The notes under the pieces were generated by a model that saw nothing but the letters and a program-made list of their open reading frames with translations, ran no database searches and was not told the DNA's origin. The position numbers and the translations under genes were made by a program. A stretch of 11,307 bases of DNA from an uncultured Oscillospiraceae bacterium. GTDB lineage: Bacteria > Bacillota > Clostridia > Oscillospirales > Ruminococcaceae. The stretch is from positions 1-11,307 of the forward strand of contig CAKSHT010000068.1 of NCBI GenBank assembly GCA_934457235.1. Reading direction: 5' to 3'. Positions 1 through 6,537 of the stretch are shown here, piece by piece; the first letter of the stretch is position 1, and every line of letters starts with the position of its first letter.

Positions 1-334
1 CTATCTTGACGATAATTCTGTCGTTATCCCACAGTTTTTCAAGCGACAGGTCGGACGTTGAAAACGCGTTGCCGTTTTTGTCAAATTCATGGCGGCGAAG
101 ATACTGCTGATGCTCCTTTTCCTCTTCTGTCAGTCCGGCGTCTGCATCATCGTCCGCTTCTGTGGTGTTCGCCTCGTAAGTTATTGCTTCTTCAGTTGAA
201 GCGCCGTTGGCATAGGCTTTGAGCGTTGCTGCTTCATTGTTATCGCCCTCACCAAACGCGCTCATTCCGGCTAACGGAACGGAAACGGCAACAAGCGCAG
301 CCGCAGAGCCGCACAGCCAATTTCTTAGTTTCAC
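1..334 (-). CDS. Secreted acidic protein, N-terminal part (runs off window)
   Basis: Read on the minus strand from a GTG at 334, placed 6 nt after AAGGAGT (341-347). The first 111 codons are present; the rest lies outside the window. The protein starts VKLRNWLCGSAAALVAVSVP, a positively charged start followed by a hydrophobic stretch to about residue 23, which looks like a Sec signal peptide. Residues ~45-75 are rich in Glu, Asp, Thr and Ala (a linker-like region with a DDDADAG run). A region with more ordered composition begins near residue 85 and includes LWDNDRIIVKI just before the edge. I do not recognise the family: an extracellular enzyme or surface protein with an acidic linker is plausible, and no catalytic motif is visible in this part. 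It is transcribed away from fprA. Confidence 0.75.
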   Translation of the reverse strand, partial: MKLRNWLCGSAAALVAVSVPLAGMSAFGEGDNNEAATLKAYANGASTEEAITYEANTTEADDDADAGLTEEEKEHQQYLRRHEFDKNGNAFSTSDLSLEKLWDNDRIIVKI

Positions 335-378
335 TTTTAAACTCCTTCAAAAATCAAATGTTTTAATTTGCCAATGTT

Positions 379-407
379 ATTGTATCACAAATTTACTTGA
401 ATGTCAA
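379..407 (-). promoter_or_regulatory. Sigma-A type promoter of the secreted-protein gene
   Basis: On the minus strand a perfect -35 TTGACA (402-407) is followed after 17 nt by -10 TACAAT (379-384), preceded by TGA as an extended -10. It lies about 45 bp upstream of the GTG at 334 and points into that gene. Confidence 0.75.
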
Positions 408-507
408 CACGATTTTTTATAAAAGTGTTTTAAAAATCAGGCAAGTCACGCGACCACATATAAGTACCGTGATTCACGATCATACCAGCAGAATTTTCCG
501 AAATCCC

Positions 508-536
508 TTGACAAACCTTCCGCAAAGTTATATAAT
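508..536 (+). promoter_or_regulatory. Sigma-A type promoter of fprA
   Basis: Consensus TTGACA (508-513), 17-nt spacer and TATAAT (531-536). The expected transcription start is near 542-543, giving a leader of about 40 nt. A short perfect inverted repeat, CGTGATTCACG (468-478), lies 30 bp upstream of the -35 box and could be an operator. Confidence 0.85.
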
Positions 537-552
537 GGTATTGGCAAATCAG

Positions 553-567
553 AAATGATTATCATTT
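553..567. promoter_or_regulatory. Fur/PerR-like 7-1-7 palindrome in the fprA leader
   Basis: AAATGAT-T-ATCATTT is a perfect 7-1-7 inverted repeat, the geometry used by Fur-family repressors (Fur core TGATAAT-N-ATTATCA; PerR TTATAAT-N-ATTATAA). It sits at about +10 to +25 from the predicted start and touches the RBS, so a bound repressor would block transcription. Flavodiiron genes in clostridia are known PerR targets. Which family member binds here is inference. Confidence 0.55.
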
Positions 568-581
568 TAGGAGGAAGAAAA

Positions 582-1730
582 ATGACAGTTACAAATGATA
601 TCCGATACATCGGCGTGAACGACCATGAGGTAGACCTGTTCGAAGGACAGTACATTGTTCCGAACGGCATGTCCTACAATTCCTATGTGATAATGGACGA
701 AAAGATCGCGGTAATGGACACCGTTGACGCTGCGTTCGGCGGAGAATGGCTTGACAACCTCGAAAACGAGCTTGCGGGAAAGACCCCGGATTACCTGGTG
801 ATACACCACATGGAGCCTGACCATTCCGCAAATATCGCGCGGTTCGCCGAGAAGTACCCGACAGCGAAGATCGTATCCTCAAAGCAGGCGTTCGTGATGA
901 TGAAGCAGTTCTTCGGCACGGATTACGCAGACCGCCAGGTCGTTGTTGCCGAGAAGAGCACTCTGGAACTTGGAAAGCACACGCTGACATTCGTAGCGGC
1001 TCCGATGGTGCACTGGCCGGAGGTAGTCATGAGCTATGACAGCGCGGACAAGGTGCTTTTCTCCGCCGACGGCTTCGGAAAGTTCGGCGCACTGGACGCT
1101 GACGAGGACTGGGACTGCGAGGCACGCCGCTACTATTTCGGTATCGTCGGCAAATACGGCGCGCAGGTGCAGGCGGTTCTGAAAAAGGCGGCTGCACTGG
1201 ATATCGCGATGATCTGCCCGCTTCACGGCCCGGTGCTCTCAGAGAACCTGGCGCATTATATCGGACAGTACGACACCTGGTCAGGCTACCGCGCAGAGAG
1301 CGAGGGTGTTGTAATCGCATGCGCGAGCGTTTACGGAAACACCCGCAAGGCGGCTGATATACTGGCGGCGAAGCTTGCCGACCTCGGCGTAAAGGTAGTG
1401 CTTCACGACCTCGCCCGCGACGACATGGCAGAGTGCGTTGAGGACGCATTCCGTTACGACAGGCTGGTGCTTGCCTCCCCGACATATAACGCTGACGTGT
1501 TCCCGTTCATGAAAACGTTCATCGAGAGCCTGACCGAAAGGAACTACCAGAAGCGCAAAGTAGGATTTATCGAGAACGGCTCCTGGGCGCCGCTCGCGGC
1601 AAAGGTGATGAAGGGAATGCTCGAAAAGAGCAAGGAACTGACCCTCGCAGAAACCACCGTTACGGTTCGTTCCGCAGTAAATTCCGACAGCGAGGCGCAG
1701 ATAGAGGCGCTTGCTGAGGAACTCAAGTAA
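582..1730 (+). CDS. fprA: Flavodiiron protein (A-type flavoprotein, oxygen or NO reductase)
   Basis: 382 aa. Start chosen at ATG 582 because TAGGAGG (568-574) lies 7 nt upstream; an ATG at 555 lies inside the putative operator. The N-terminal metallo-beta-lactamase-like domain carries the diiron ligands: H76-x-E78-x-D80-H81, H144 (VHWPE), D163 (FSADGFG) and H215 (PLHGP). The C-terminal flavodoxin domain begins near residue 240, with the FMN phosphate loop CASVYGNTRKA (247-257) and the ASPTYNADVFP segment around 298-308. Size and domain order match the simple two-domain class, with no rubredoxin or flavin reductase extension. Such cytoplasmic enzymes take electrons from rubredoxin to reduce O2 to water, or NO, and protect anaerobes from air. 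It appears monocistronic, ending in a strong hairpin. The upstream palindrome suggests control by peroxide or iron. Confidence 0.95.
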   Translation: MTVTNDIRYIGVNDHEVDLFEGQYIVPNGMSYNSYVIMDEKIAVMDTVDAAFGGEWLDNLENELAGKTPDYLVIHHMEPDHSANIARFAEKYPTAKIVSSKQAFVMMKQFFGTDYADRQVVVAEKSTLELGKHTLTFVAAPMVHWPEVVMSYDSADKVLFSADGFGKFGALDADEDWDCEARRYYFGIVGKYGAQVQAVLKKAAALDIAMICPLHGPVLSENLAHYIGQYDTWSGYRAESEGVVIACASVYGNTRKAADILAAKLADLGVKVVLHDLARDDMAECVEDAFRYDRLVLASPTYNADVFPFMKTFIESLTERNYQKRKVGFIENGSWAPLAAKVMKGMLEKSKELTLAETTVTVRSAVNSDSEAQIEALAEELK

Positions 1731-1736
1731 AAAATT

Positions 1737-1767
1737 CGGGCTGGGGATAAATCTTATCCCCAGCCCG
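1737..1767. terminator. Bidirectional intrinsic terminator between fprA and ispF
   Basis: A perfect 14-bp stem (1737-1750 with 1754-1767, core GGGCTGGGGATAA) closes a 3-nt loop. It starts 6 nt after the fprA stop and 4 nt after the ispF stop of the opposite strand. Read on the minus strand it is followed by AATTTTTT, so it is a strong terminator for ispF; the plus-strand T tract is weaker. Confidence 0.9.
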
Positions 1768-1771
1768 TTGC

Positions 1772-2239
1772 TTATTTACTCAGAAGAACAGCCGCATTAG
1801 CGCCTATCCCCTGCCCTGCAAGTCCCAGTCCCTCCTCGGTGGTTGCCTTTACGCTGACCTGCGAGATATCGCAGCCGAAAGCCCCCGCAAGGCTCTCCCG
1901 CATCGACGGAATGTACTTTGCAAGCTTCGGCCGCTCCGCGATTATCGTGATATCCAGGTTGCCCAGTGAGTAGCCGAGCGCCGTCATGCGTGATATCACC
2001 TCCGCTAATAGCTTCATGCTGTCCGCACCCTTGTACTGCGGGTCGCTGTCCGGAAACAGCTTACCGATATCACCGAGAGCCAGCGCTCCGAGTATCGCGT
2101 CCATCAGCGCGTGCACCGCAACGTCCGCATCGGAGTGTCCGAGAAGTCCAAGCTCCGAGGGTATCTCAACGCCGCAGAGAACCAGCCGGCGCTCCGGAAC
2201 AAGTCTGTGTACATCGTAGCCAGTGCCTATTCTTATCAT
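1772..2239 (-). CDS. ispF: 2-C-methyl-D-erythritol 2,4-cyclodiphosphate synthase
   Basis: 155 aa, full length for the family. It converts CDP-methylerythritol 2-phosphate to the cyclic diphosphate with release of CMP, in the MEP route to isoprenoids. The metal site is seen as D9-x-H11 (GYDVHRL) and H43 in the family signature around [15 protein letters not shown] (34-48). The KATTEEGLG motif (131-139) near the C-terminus belongs to the CDP-binding region. Start ATG 2239 has GAGGT at 2245-2249, and this RBS overlaps the TGA stop of the upstream amidotransferase gene; the gap of only 8 nt suggests one transcript and possible translational coupling. No ispD is seen next to it. Confidence 0.96.
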   Translation of the reverse strand: MIRIGTGYDVHRLVPERRLVLCGVEIPSELGLLGHSDADVAVHALMDAILGALALGDIGKLFPDSDPQYKGADSMKLLAEVISRMTALGYSLGNLDITIIAERPKLAKYIPSMRESLAGAFGCDISQVSVKATTEEGLGLAGQGIGANAAVLLSK

Positions 2240-2247
2240 AGTTTACC

Positions 2248-2949
2248 TCATTTGATAGCATTCACGAAAGCCGCGGCAAGCCTGCGGCTGTTTTCGTCCG
2301 TCCTGTAGGAAAATTCCGGGTGCCACTGTACGCCGAGCATAAACCGCTTTCCCGGCATGAATATCCCCTCCGTCAGACCGTCCCCGGATACCGCCGCCAC
2401 CCGGAAGAACGGAGAAACCTCCCGCACCGCCTGGTGATGATAGCTGTTCACTTCTGCCCTGTCGCTCCCGTATATCTCCCTCAGCGGAGAGCCTTCCGGG
2501 AAGCTGACCTCGTGCGCGGCTCTGTCGTAAGGCGGAGACATGTGATGCTCCACGCCGGAGTCAAATTCCGTCGGGATATCCTGGTACAGAGTGCCGCCGA
2601 AGCATGCGTTCATAAGCTGTATCCCACGGCATATGCCGAGCACTGGCTTGTCGAGCTGCACCGCCCTGCGCAGGACGTACATATCCATGCGGTCGCGGGC
2701 TTCGCAGCATTCGACGCAGACCGGAAGCCGTGGCTGTTCGTAGACCTCCGGTGACACGTCCTGCCCGCCGGTGAGCAGGAATCCCCCGCAGTGTTCCATG
2801 AACCAGTCAAGCTCCGTCGGGTCGTCGGTCAGCGGGAGCATCATCGGAAGCCCGCCCTCCCCGCGGAGCATATCGAAATACCCCGGAACCTCCCAAAGGC
2901 TGTCACGTTCACTGTCATACAGCGGCATTACGCCGATAATCTTTTTCAT
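2248..2949 (-). CDS. Gamma-glutamyl-GABA hydrolase family protein (peptidase C26, class I glutamine amidotransferase fold)
   Basis: 233 aa from ATG 2949, which has AGAGGTG (2956-2962) 6 nt upstream; an in-frame ATG at 2979 lies inside the leader hairpin and has no RBS. The catalytic nucleophile is C107 in the elbow VLGICRGIQLMN, and the partners are H210 and E212 in GVQWHPEF. GGFLLTGGQDVSP (55-67) is the usual oxyanion/glycine region of PuuD-like enzymes. Relatives hydrolyse gamma-glutamyl amides such as gamma-glutamyl-GABA in polyamine breakdown. No puu or other polyamine gene is visible here, so the real substrate is uncertain. It is first in a two-gene unit with ispF and has its own promoter and an unusual leader carrying a terminator-like hairpin. 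Confidence 0.9.
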   Translation of the reverse strand: MKKIIGVMPLYDSERDSLWEVPGYFDMLRGEGGLPMMLPLTDDPTELDWFMEHCGGFLLTGGQDVSPEVYEQPRLPVCVECCEARDRMDMYVLRRAVQLDKPVLGICRGIQLMNACFGGTLYQDIPTEFDSGVEHHMSPPYDRAAHEVSFPEGSPLREIYGSDRAEVNSYHHQAVREVSPFFRVAAVSGDGLTEGIFMPGKRFMLGVQWHPEFSYRTDENSRRLAAAFVNAIK

Positions 2950-2964
2950 AGCACGCACCTCTGT

Positions 2965-3013
2965 AAAAAAAAACAGCACCGCAAGTCCCCGGAGGGAACA
3001 CCGACGGCGCTGT
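2965..3013 (-). terminator. Terminator-like hairpin in the amidotransferase leader (terminator of dtd or attenuator)
   Basis: On the minus strand a 9-bp stem (3005-3013 with 2973-2981, one G-U pair) encloses a second hairpin (2994-2999 with 2985-2990) and is followed directly by nine U residues (2965-2973). It lies about 55 nt after the dtd stop, but also inside the leader driven by the promoter at 3029-3057, only 16 nt ahead of the amidotransferase ATG. Confidence 0.75.
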
Positions 3014-3028
3014 ACGGTGCATACCTAT

Positions 3029-3057
3029 ATGATACATCAACTAGCGGGATTTGTCAA
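3029..3057 (-). promoter_or_regulatory. Sigma-A type promoter of the amidotransferase-ispF unit
   Basis: Minus strand TTGACA (3052-3057), 17-nt spacer, TATCAT (3029-3034). The predicted start is A3022, giving a leader of about 73 nt that includes the hairpin with U9. The spacer end and -10 resemble the promoter at 10265-10293. Confidence 0.75.
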
Positions 3058-3066
3058 GGCGTCCGG

Positions 3067-3501
3067 TTATTCCAGAATGATAGTGAACGGACCGTCGTTT
3101 ACCAGGCTGACTTTCATGTCCGCGCCGAATTCGCCGGTCTGGACGTTCCCCACTGACTTACGGCATACCTCCACGAAATATTTATACAGGCGCTCCGCCT
3201 CGTGCGGCTCCTTTGCCATCAGGAAGTTCGGGCGGTGTCCCTTGCGGGTATCGGCGTACAGCGTGAACTGAGAGATTATCAGCAGTGAGCCGCCTACGTC
3301 CTTCAATGCAAGGTTGGTCTTTCCGTTTTCGTCGGAGAATATGCGCATTGCTATCATCTTAGCGGCAAGGCGGTCGCAGTCGGCTTCGGTGTCCTCCTGC
3401 CCTATGCCGAGAAGCACCATGAATCCGTTTCCTATCTGTCCCACGGTCTTACCGTCAACAATGACGCTCGCGCTCTCACAGCGCTGTATTACTAACTTCA
3501 T
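3067..3501 (-). CDS. dtd: D-aminoacyl-tRNA deacylase
   Basis: 144 aa from ATG 3501, with GGAGG (3510-3514) 8 nt upstream; an in-frame ATG at 3528 falls inside the upstream hairpin. The enzyme hydrolyses D-amino acids (and glycine from mischarged tRNA-Ala) off tRNA in the cytoplasm. The two family motifs are present: [17 protein letters not shown] near the middle, which carries the conserved Ser-Gln-x-x-Thr pair, and NDGPFTIIL at the C-terminus, which carries the Gly-cis-Pro that excludes L-substrates. Length is normal. The usual neighbour relA is not present in this window. It has its own promoter overlapping the end of the M23 gene. Confidence 0.96.
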   Translation of the reverse strand: MKLVIQRCESASVIVDGKTVGQIGNGFMVLLGIGQEDTEADCDRLAAKMIAMRIFSDENGKTNLALKDVGGSLLIISQFTLYADTRKGHRPNFLMAKEPHEAERLYKYFVEVCRKSVGNVQTGEFGADMKVSLVNDGPFTIILE

Positions 3502-3515
3502 TTGAATTTCCTCCA

Positions 3516-3547
3516 CAAAAAAGTGCACCCTGTTTTATGGGTGCACT
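3516..3547 (-). terminator. Intrinsic terminator after the M23 gene, ending at the dtd RBS
   Basis: Minus strand: a perfect 9-bp stem (3539-3547 with 3522-3530, AGTGCACCC/GGGTGCACT) with an 8-nt loop and a run of Us (3517-3522). It lies 29 nt after the M23 stop. The dtd SD begins two bases past the U run, and the predicted dtd transcription start falls inside the first stem arm. Confidence 0.85.
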
Positions 3548-3550
3548 CTT

Positions 3551-3579
3551 ATTATAAAGGAAATCACGGGATTTGTCAA
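3551..3579 (-). promoter_or_regulatory. Sigma-A type promoter of dtd
   Basis: Minus strand TTGACA (3574-3579), 17-nt spacer, TATAAT (3551-3556): a full consensus match. The TGA stop codon of the M23 gene (3576-3578) is part of the -35 box. Confidence 0.8.
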
Positions 3580-4304
3580 CCGACGCTCACGCCGATAACG
3601 GACATCGGGTCTATCCACTTACCGCCCTGCTTCACGCCGAGGTGCAGGTGCGGCTCCTGGACTATCTCAGCCTGGCAGGTATCGGAGGTCTTGCCGATTA
3701 TCGCGCCCTCGTTCACCTGCTGTCCGGTTTTTACTTCAAGCTCCTTTGCCATGCCGCAGTATTCCACGGTAAGCCCGTTGTCCTGCTCGATAACGACCGA
3801 AATACCCCACAGAGGGTCGTCCTTTATCTCAGTCACCGTTCCGGAGGACATGGAGCGCACGTCAGTACCCAGCGGACACAGGATATCACAGCCGTCATGG
3901 GTCTTCCATACGCCGAGCGTTTCGGATTTCACAAGCTCGCCGTTGCTGAACGGGTGGGACACCTCGCCCTCTACCGGCATGATGTTCCGGGACTCGCTCT
4001 GCACGGGCTTGTTTACTTCCTCAGCCTCCTGTGTCTGTAGTTCAGCCGCCTCCGCCTCGGAAGCTGCGGTAGTGGTGCTGCTCTCATCGCGCTGTACTCC
4101 GGGCTTATCGGCGCTGACCGGAGTATCGTCCGGCGCACTGAATACCCAGGTGTTCTGGCTAGTGGTGCTGGTCGTGGGGGTCAGATTGTTCATCGTACGG
4201 GAGTACGCCGCATACGAAGCCGCAGCGATAGCCGCTCCCCCAAGTATCGCAGCAGCGGCGAACGCCTTTGTGTTGAGCGGTCTTTTCTTCCTGTCTTTTC
4301 TCAT
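3576..4304 (-). CDS. Membrane-anchored M23 (LytM-type) metallopeptidase, SpoIIQ-like
   Basis: 242 aa. A basic start (MRKDRKKRPLNTK) and one hydrophobic segment (~14-33) predict a single membrane anchor with the rest outside. A Ser/Thr/Glu-rich linker covers ~41-105. The M23 domain covers ~108-237, with zinc ligands H136-x3-D140 (THDGCD) and H219-x-H221 (PHLHLG). All LytM ligands are present, so it may be an active endopeptidase or a binding domain. The pattern NGELVKSETLGVWKTHDGCD followed by a DDPLWGISVVIEQ-like strand resembles clostridial SpoIIQ, the forespore protein of the engulfment channel; this identity is a family-level inference, since generic envelope M23 proteins look similar. The RBS is weak (AAAGGAAAG upstream). 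No sigma-F promoter could be recognised. Confidence 0.85.
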   Translation of the reverse strand: MRKDRKKRPLNTKAFAAAAILGGAAIAAASYAAYSRTMNNLTPTTSTTSQNTWVFSAPDDTPVSADKPGVQRDESSTTTAASEAEAAELQTQEAEEVNKPVQSESRNIMPVEGEVSHPFSNGELVKSETLGVWKTHDGCDILCPLGTDVRSMSSGTVTEIKDDPLWGISVVIEQDNGLTVEYCGMAKELEVKTGQQVNEGAIIGKTSDTCQAEIVQEPHLHLGVKQGGKWIDPMSVIGVSVG

Positions 4305-4611
4305 GGTTATCTTTCCTTTCTTATCAGGTGGAATTCCGGCGAATTTGCGGGAACGCCTGTCCCCGTCTGCTCAACCATAGTTTAGCCGGATTATTTCCAA
4401 TTATTCCGTAATTTTGTGATATCATTCAGAATTATTCCAAACCGTCCACCGCAGGATTTGTGCTTTATCAACAAAAAACAAAATTTATATAAAAATTTCG
4501 CTAAACCTCTGTACAATTCCGGGAAAATCATGTATAATTATAACGTATGGGAAAAAACAATGTAAAATACCGGTGATAAAGAAAGATCACTGCAATTACG
4601 GGAGAAATGAA
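4305..4611. other. Divergent intergenic region between the M23 gene and the Na/Pi transporter gene
   Basis: AT-rich spacer of 307 bp with no credible ORF. It carries the leader of the M23 gene on the left. In the middle are two copies of ATTATTCC with a related GGATTATTTCC (about 4388-4440), which may be binding sites but form no clean palindrome. The transporter promoter is on the right. A small inverted repeat GTGAT/ATCAC (about 4573-4590) precedes the transporter RBS. Confidence 0.5.
4510..4538 (+). promoter_or_regulatory. Probable promoter of the Na/Pi transporter gene
   Basis: -10 TATAAT (4533-4538) lies 17 nt after a poor -35 TGTACA (4510-4515). The expected leader is about 65 nt. The weak -35 box suggests an activator or modest expression; no PHO-box repeat was recognised. 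Confidence 0.55.
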
Positions 4612-6378
4612 ATGAGTGTCTATGATGTACTGAACCTGCTCGGCGGAATCGCGCTGTTCCTCTTCGGAATGCACACGCTCAGCGCCGGACTGGAAAAACT
4701 CGCAGGCGGAAAGCTTGAACACTGGCTCGAAAAAGCGACCTCGCGTCCTATAAAGGGCGTTGTACTCGGCGCGATAATCACCGCCGTCATTCAGTCGTCG
4801 GCAGCGACGACCGTTATGATAATCGGCTTTGTAAATTCCGGACTTATGAAGCTGTCGCAGGCTATCGGCGTTATCATGGGTGCGAATATAGGCACCACCG
4901 CCACCAGCTGGCTGCTCAGCCTGCAATCCATCAGCGGCTCGGAGGGCTTCAGCATTCTGAACCTCCTCAAGCCCACCACGTTCACGCCCGTGCTTGCAGT
5001 CATCGGCGTGATACTGATAATGTTCACCAAATCCGACCGGAAAAAGACCATCGGCATGATACTCGCCGGATTTGCGGTGCTGATGTTCGGCATGAACTCC
5101 ATGTCCGCCGCTACCGCAAGCCTGGAGCAGAACGAAACTTTCTGCAATATTCTGATGATGTTCTCAAATCCGATACTCGGCGTTATCGCCGGCGCTGTCC
5201 TGACGGCTGTGCTCCAGTCATCGTCCGCGTCCATCGGTATTCTCCAGTCGATCGCGATATCCACCGGTAAGGTCACTTACTCCATCGCTCTCCCGCTACT
5301 GCTGGGACAGAACATCGGCTCCTGCGTCACAGCGCTCATCTCCTCCGTCGGCGCAAACAAGCCTGCCAAGCGCGTGGCGGTCGTGCACCTGTACTTTAAC
5401 GTGATCGGAACGGTTCTGTTCCTTTCCGTGTTCTACCTCATCAACGCATTTATAAATCTTCCGTTCATGGAGGAATCCCTCAATGCGGTCGGAATCGCAG
5501 TTATCCACACCGGATTCAACGTACTGACAACGGCGCTCTTCCTGCCGTTCACCAAGCAGCTTGAGAAGCTCGCCTGCCTCACCGTACGGGACAAGCCCGG
5601 CGAGAAGAAGCCGGACGCTCCCATGCTGGACGAACGTCTGCTGAAAACTCCGTCCGTAGCCATCGAGCAGTGCCGCAACGTAAGCATCAGAATGGCGGAG
5701 CTCACTCTTGAAACTCTGAAAACCTCGCTGGACATTGTAATGGAATACGACCAGAAGAAATGTACAGAGGTCATTGAAAACGAGAATTCAATCGACATAT
5801 TTGAGGACAAGATAGGTTCCTATATCCTCAAGATAAGCTCCAAGGATCTTTCAGAAACGGACAGCAAGATCGTATCAATGATGCTCCACACGATCGGCGA
5901 CCTGGAGCGGATCTCTGACCACGCGGTAAACATCGTGGAAGCCGCCGAGGAAATGCACAAGAAGAAGATAATGTTCTCCGACCAGGCGGTCAAAGAACTG
6001 AAAGTCATGATAAAGGCAGTCAACGAGATCCTGGATATGTCCATAAGATCGTTCATGACTGCGGACGTCAGCCTTGCGAAGTGCGTAGAGCCGCTGGAGG
6101 ATGTCATCGACCAGCTGCGAAACGAGCTTAAATCACGTCACATCGAGCGCCTGCGCTCCGGAAAGTGCACCATCGAGCTTGGATTTATCCTGCAGGATCT
6201 GCTGACGAATTTCGAACGCGTATCCGACCATTGTTCCAACATTGCGGTGTACCTCATTCAGATAAACGACAACAGCATGGACACACACGAGTATATGAAC
6301 GAGCTGAAGAAGCTCGACCGCTCCGAGTTCATGGACGAGTTCAACGATTATTCCAAGAAGTACATTCTTCCGGACTGA
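4612..6378 (+). CDS. Na+/phosphate cotransporter family protein with C-terminal PhoU domain
   Basis: 588 aa. ATG 4612 is chosen because GGGAG (4600-4604) lies 7 nt upstream; an in-frame GTG at 4573 has no RBS. The N-terminal ~315 residues are a hydrophobic NptA/PNaS-type domain with the duplicated signature QSSAATTV (61-68) and QSSSASIGI (202-210), and GANIGTTATSW (90-100) echoed by GQNIGSCVTALIS (232-244). These QSS repeats form the phosphate and sodium site in the family. Residues ~345-550 are a PhoU-like helical domain with two copies of the metal-binding helix (DLERISDHAVNI, 430-441; NFERVSDHCSNIA, 533-545). This two-domain design is common in Firmicutes and is thought to import phosphate with sodium, the PhoU part acting as a gate or sensor. 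Monocistronic. Confidence 0.93.
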   Translation: MSVYDVLNLLGGIALFLFGMHTLSAGLEKLAGGKLEHWLEKATSRPIKGVVLGAIITAVIQSSAATTVMIIGFVNSGLMKLSQAIGVIMGANIGTTATSWLLSLQSISGSEGFSILNLLKPTTFTPVLAVIGVILIMFTKSDRKKTIGMILAGFAVLMFGMNSMSAATASLEQNETFCNILMMFSNPILGVIAGAVLTAVLQSSSASIGILQSIAISTGKVTYSIALPLLLGQNIGSCVTALISSVGANKPAKRVAVVHLYFNVIGTVLFLSVFYLINAFINLPFMEESLNAVGIAVIHTGFNVLTTALFLPFTKQLEKLACLTVRDKPGEKKPDAPMLDERLLKTPSVAIEQCRNVSIRMAELTLETLKTSLDIVMEYDQKKCTEVIENENSIDIFEDKIGSYILKISSKDLSETDSKIVSMMLHTIGDLERISDHAVNIVEAAEEMHKKKIMFSDQAVKELKVMIKAVNEILDMSIRSFMTADVSLAKCVEPLEDVIDQLRNELKSRHIERLRSGKCTIELGFILQDLLTNFERVSDHCSNIAVYLIQINDNSMDTHEYMNELKKLDRSEFMDEFNDYSKKYILPD

Positions 6379-6393
6379 ATGCAATAATATTAA

Positions 6394-6417
6394 AAAGGAG
6401 GGGCAAGCCCCTCCTTT
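6394..6417 (+). terminator. Intrinsic terminator of the Na/Pi transporter gene
   Basis: 11-bp stem (6394-6404 with 6407-6417, AAAGGAGGGGC/GCCCCTCCTTT), 16 nt after the stop codon, followed by TTTCGT. Its 18-nt core is the exact reverse complement of the hairpin core at 6784-6801. Confidence 0.8.
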
Positions 6418-6448
6418 CGTCTGTAAAAAACTCTGGCGCGAAATATTG

Positions 6449-6473
6449 TATGGGCGACCATCGGTCGCCCATA
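6449..6473. repeat. Perfect 11-bp palindromic hairpin
   Basis: TATGGGCGACC / GGTCGCCCATA around a 3-nt loop ATC. It has no T tract on either side and lies between the transporter terminator and the tandem array, so it looks like a repetitive palindrome (REP/BOX type) rather than a terminator. Confidence 0.75.
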
Positions 6474-6509
6474 TTTGTTATGCGGGAAATTTACAAAAAC
6501 AAATGGGAC

Positions 6510-6535
6510 GTGGGCAATCACGGACGATTGCCCAC
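6510..6535 (+). repeat. Leading hairpin of the AYGGAY array
   Basis: A perfect 10-bp stem GTGGGCAATC/GATTGCCCAC closes the hexaloop ACGGAC (6520-6525). It is the variant first member of the array: the stem differs from the others, but the loop is the same. Confidence 0.8.
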
Positions 6536-6537
6536 AT

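Noticed and set aside
555..581. Upstream ATG at 555 as the fprA start
   Set aside because: It falls in the Fur-like palindrome with no RBS, while ATG 582 has TAGGAGG at ideal spacing.
3502..4380. 292-aa open frame on the plus strand
   Set aside because: Antisense to the M23 peptidase gene, which has zinc-ligand motifs; no family features in the opposite frame.
4305..4460. Sigma-F promoter for the SpoIIQ-like gene
   Set aside because: A GGAAATAAT on the minus strand fits a sigma-F -10 pattern, but no matching -35 lies at the required distance.
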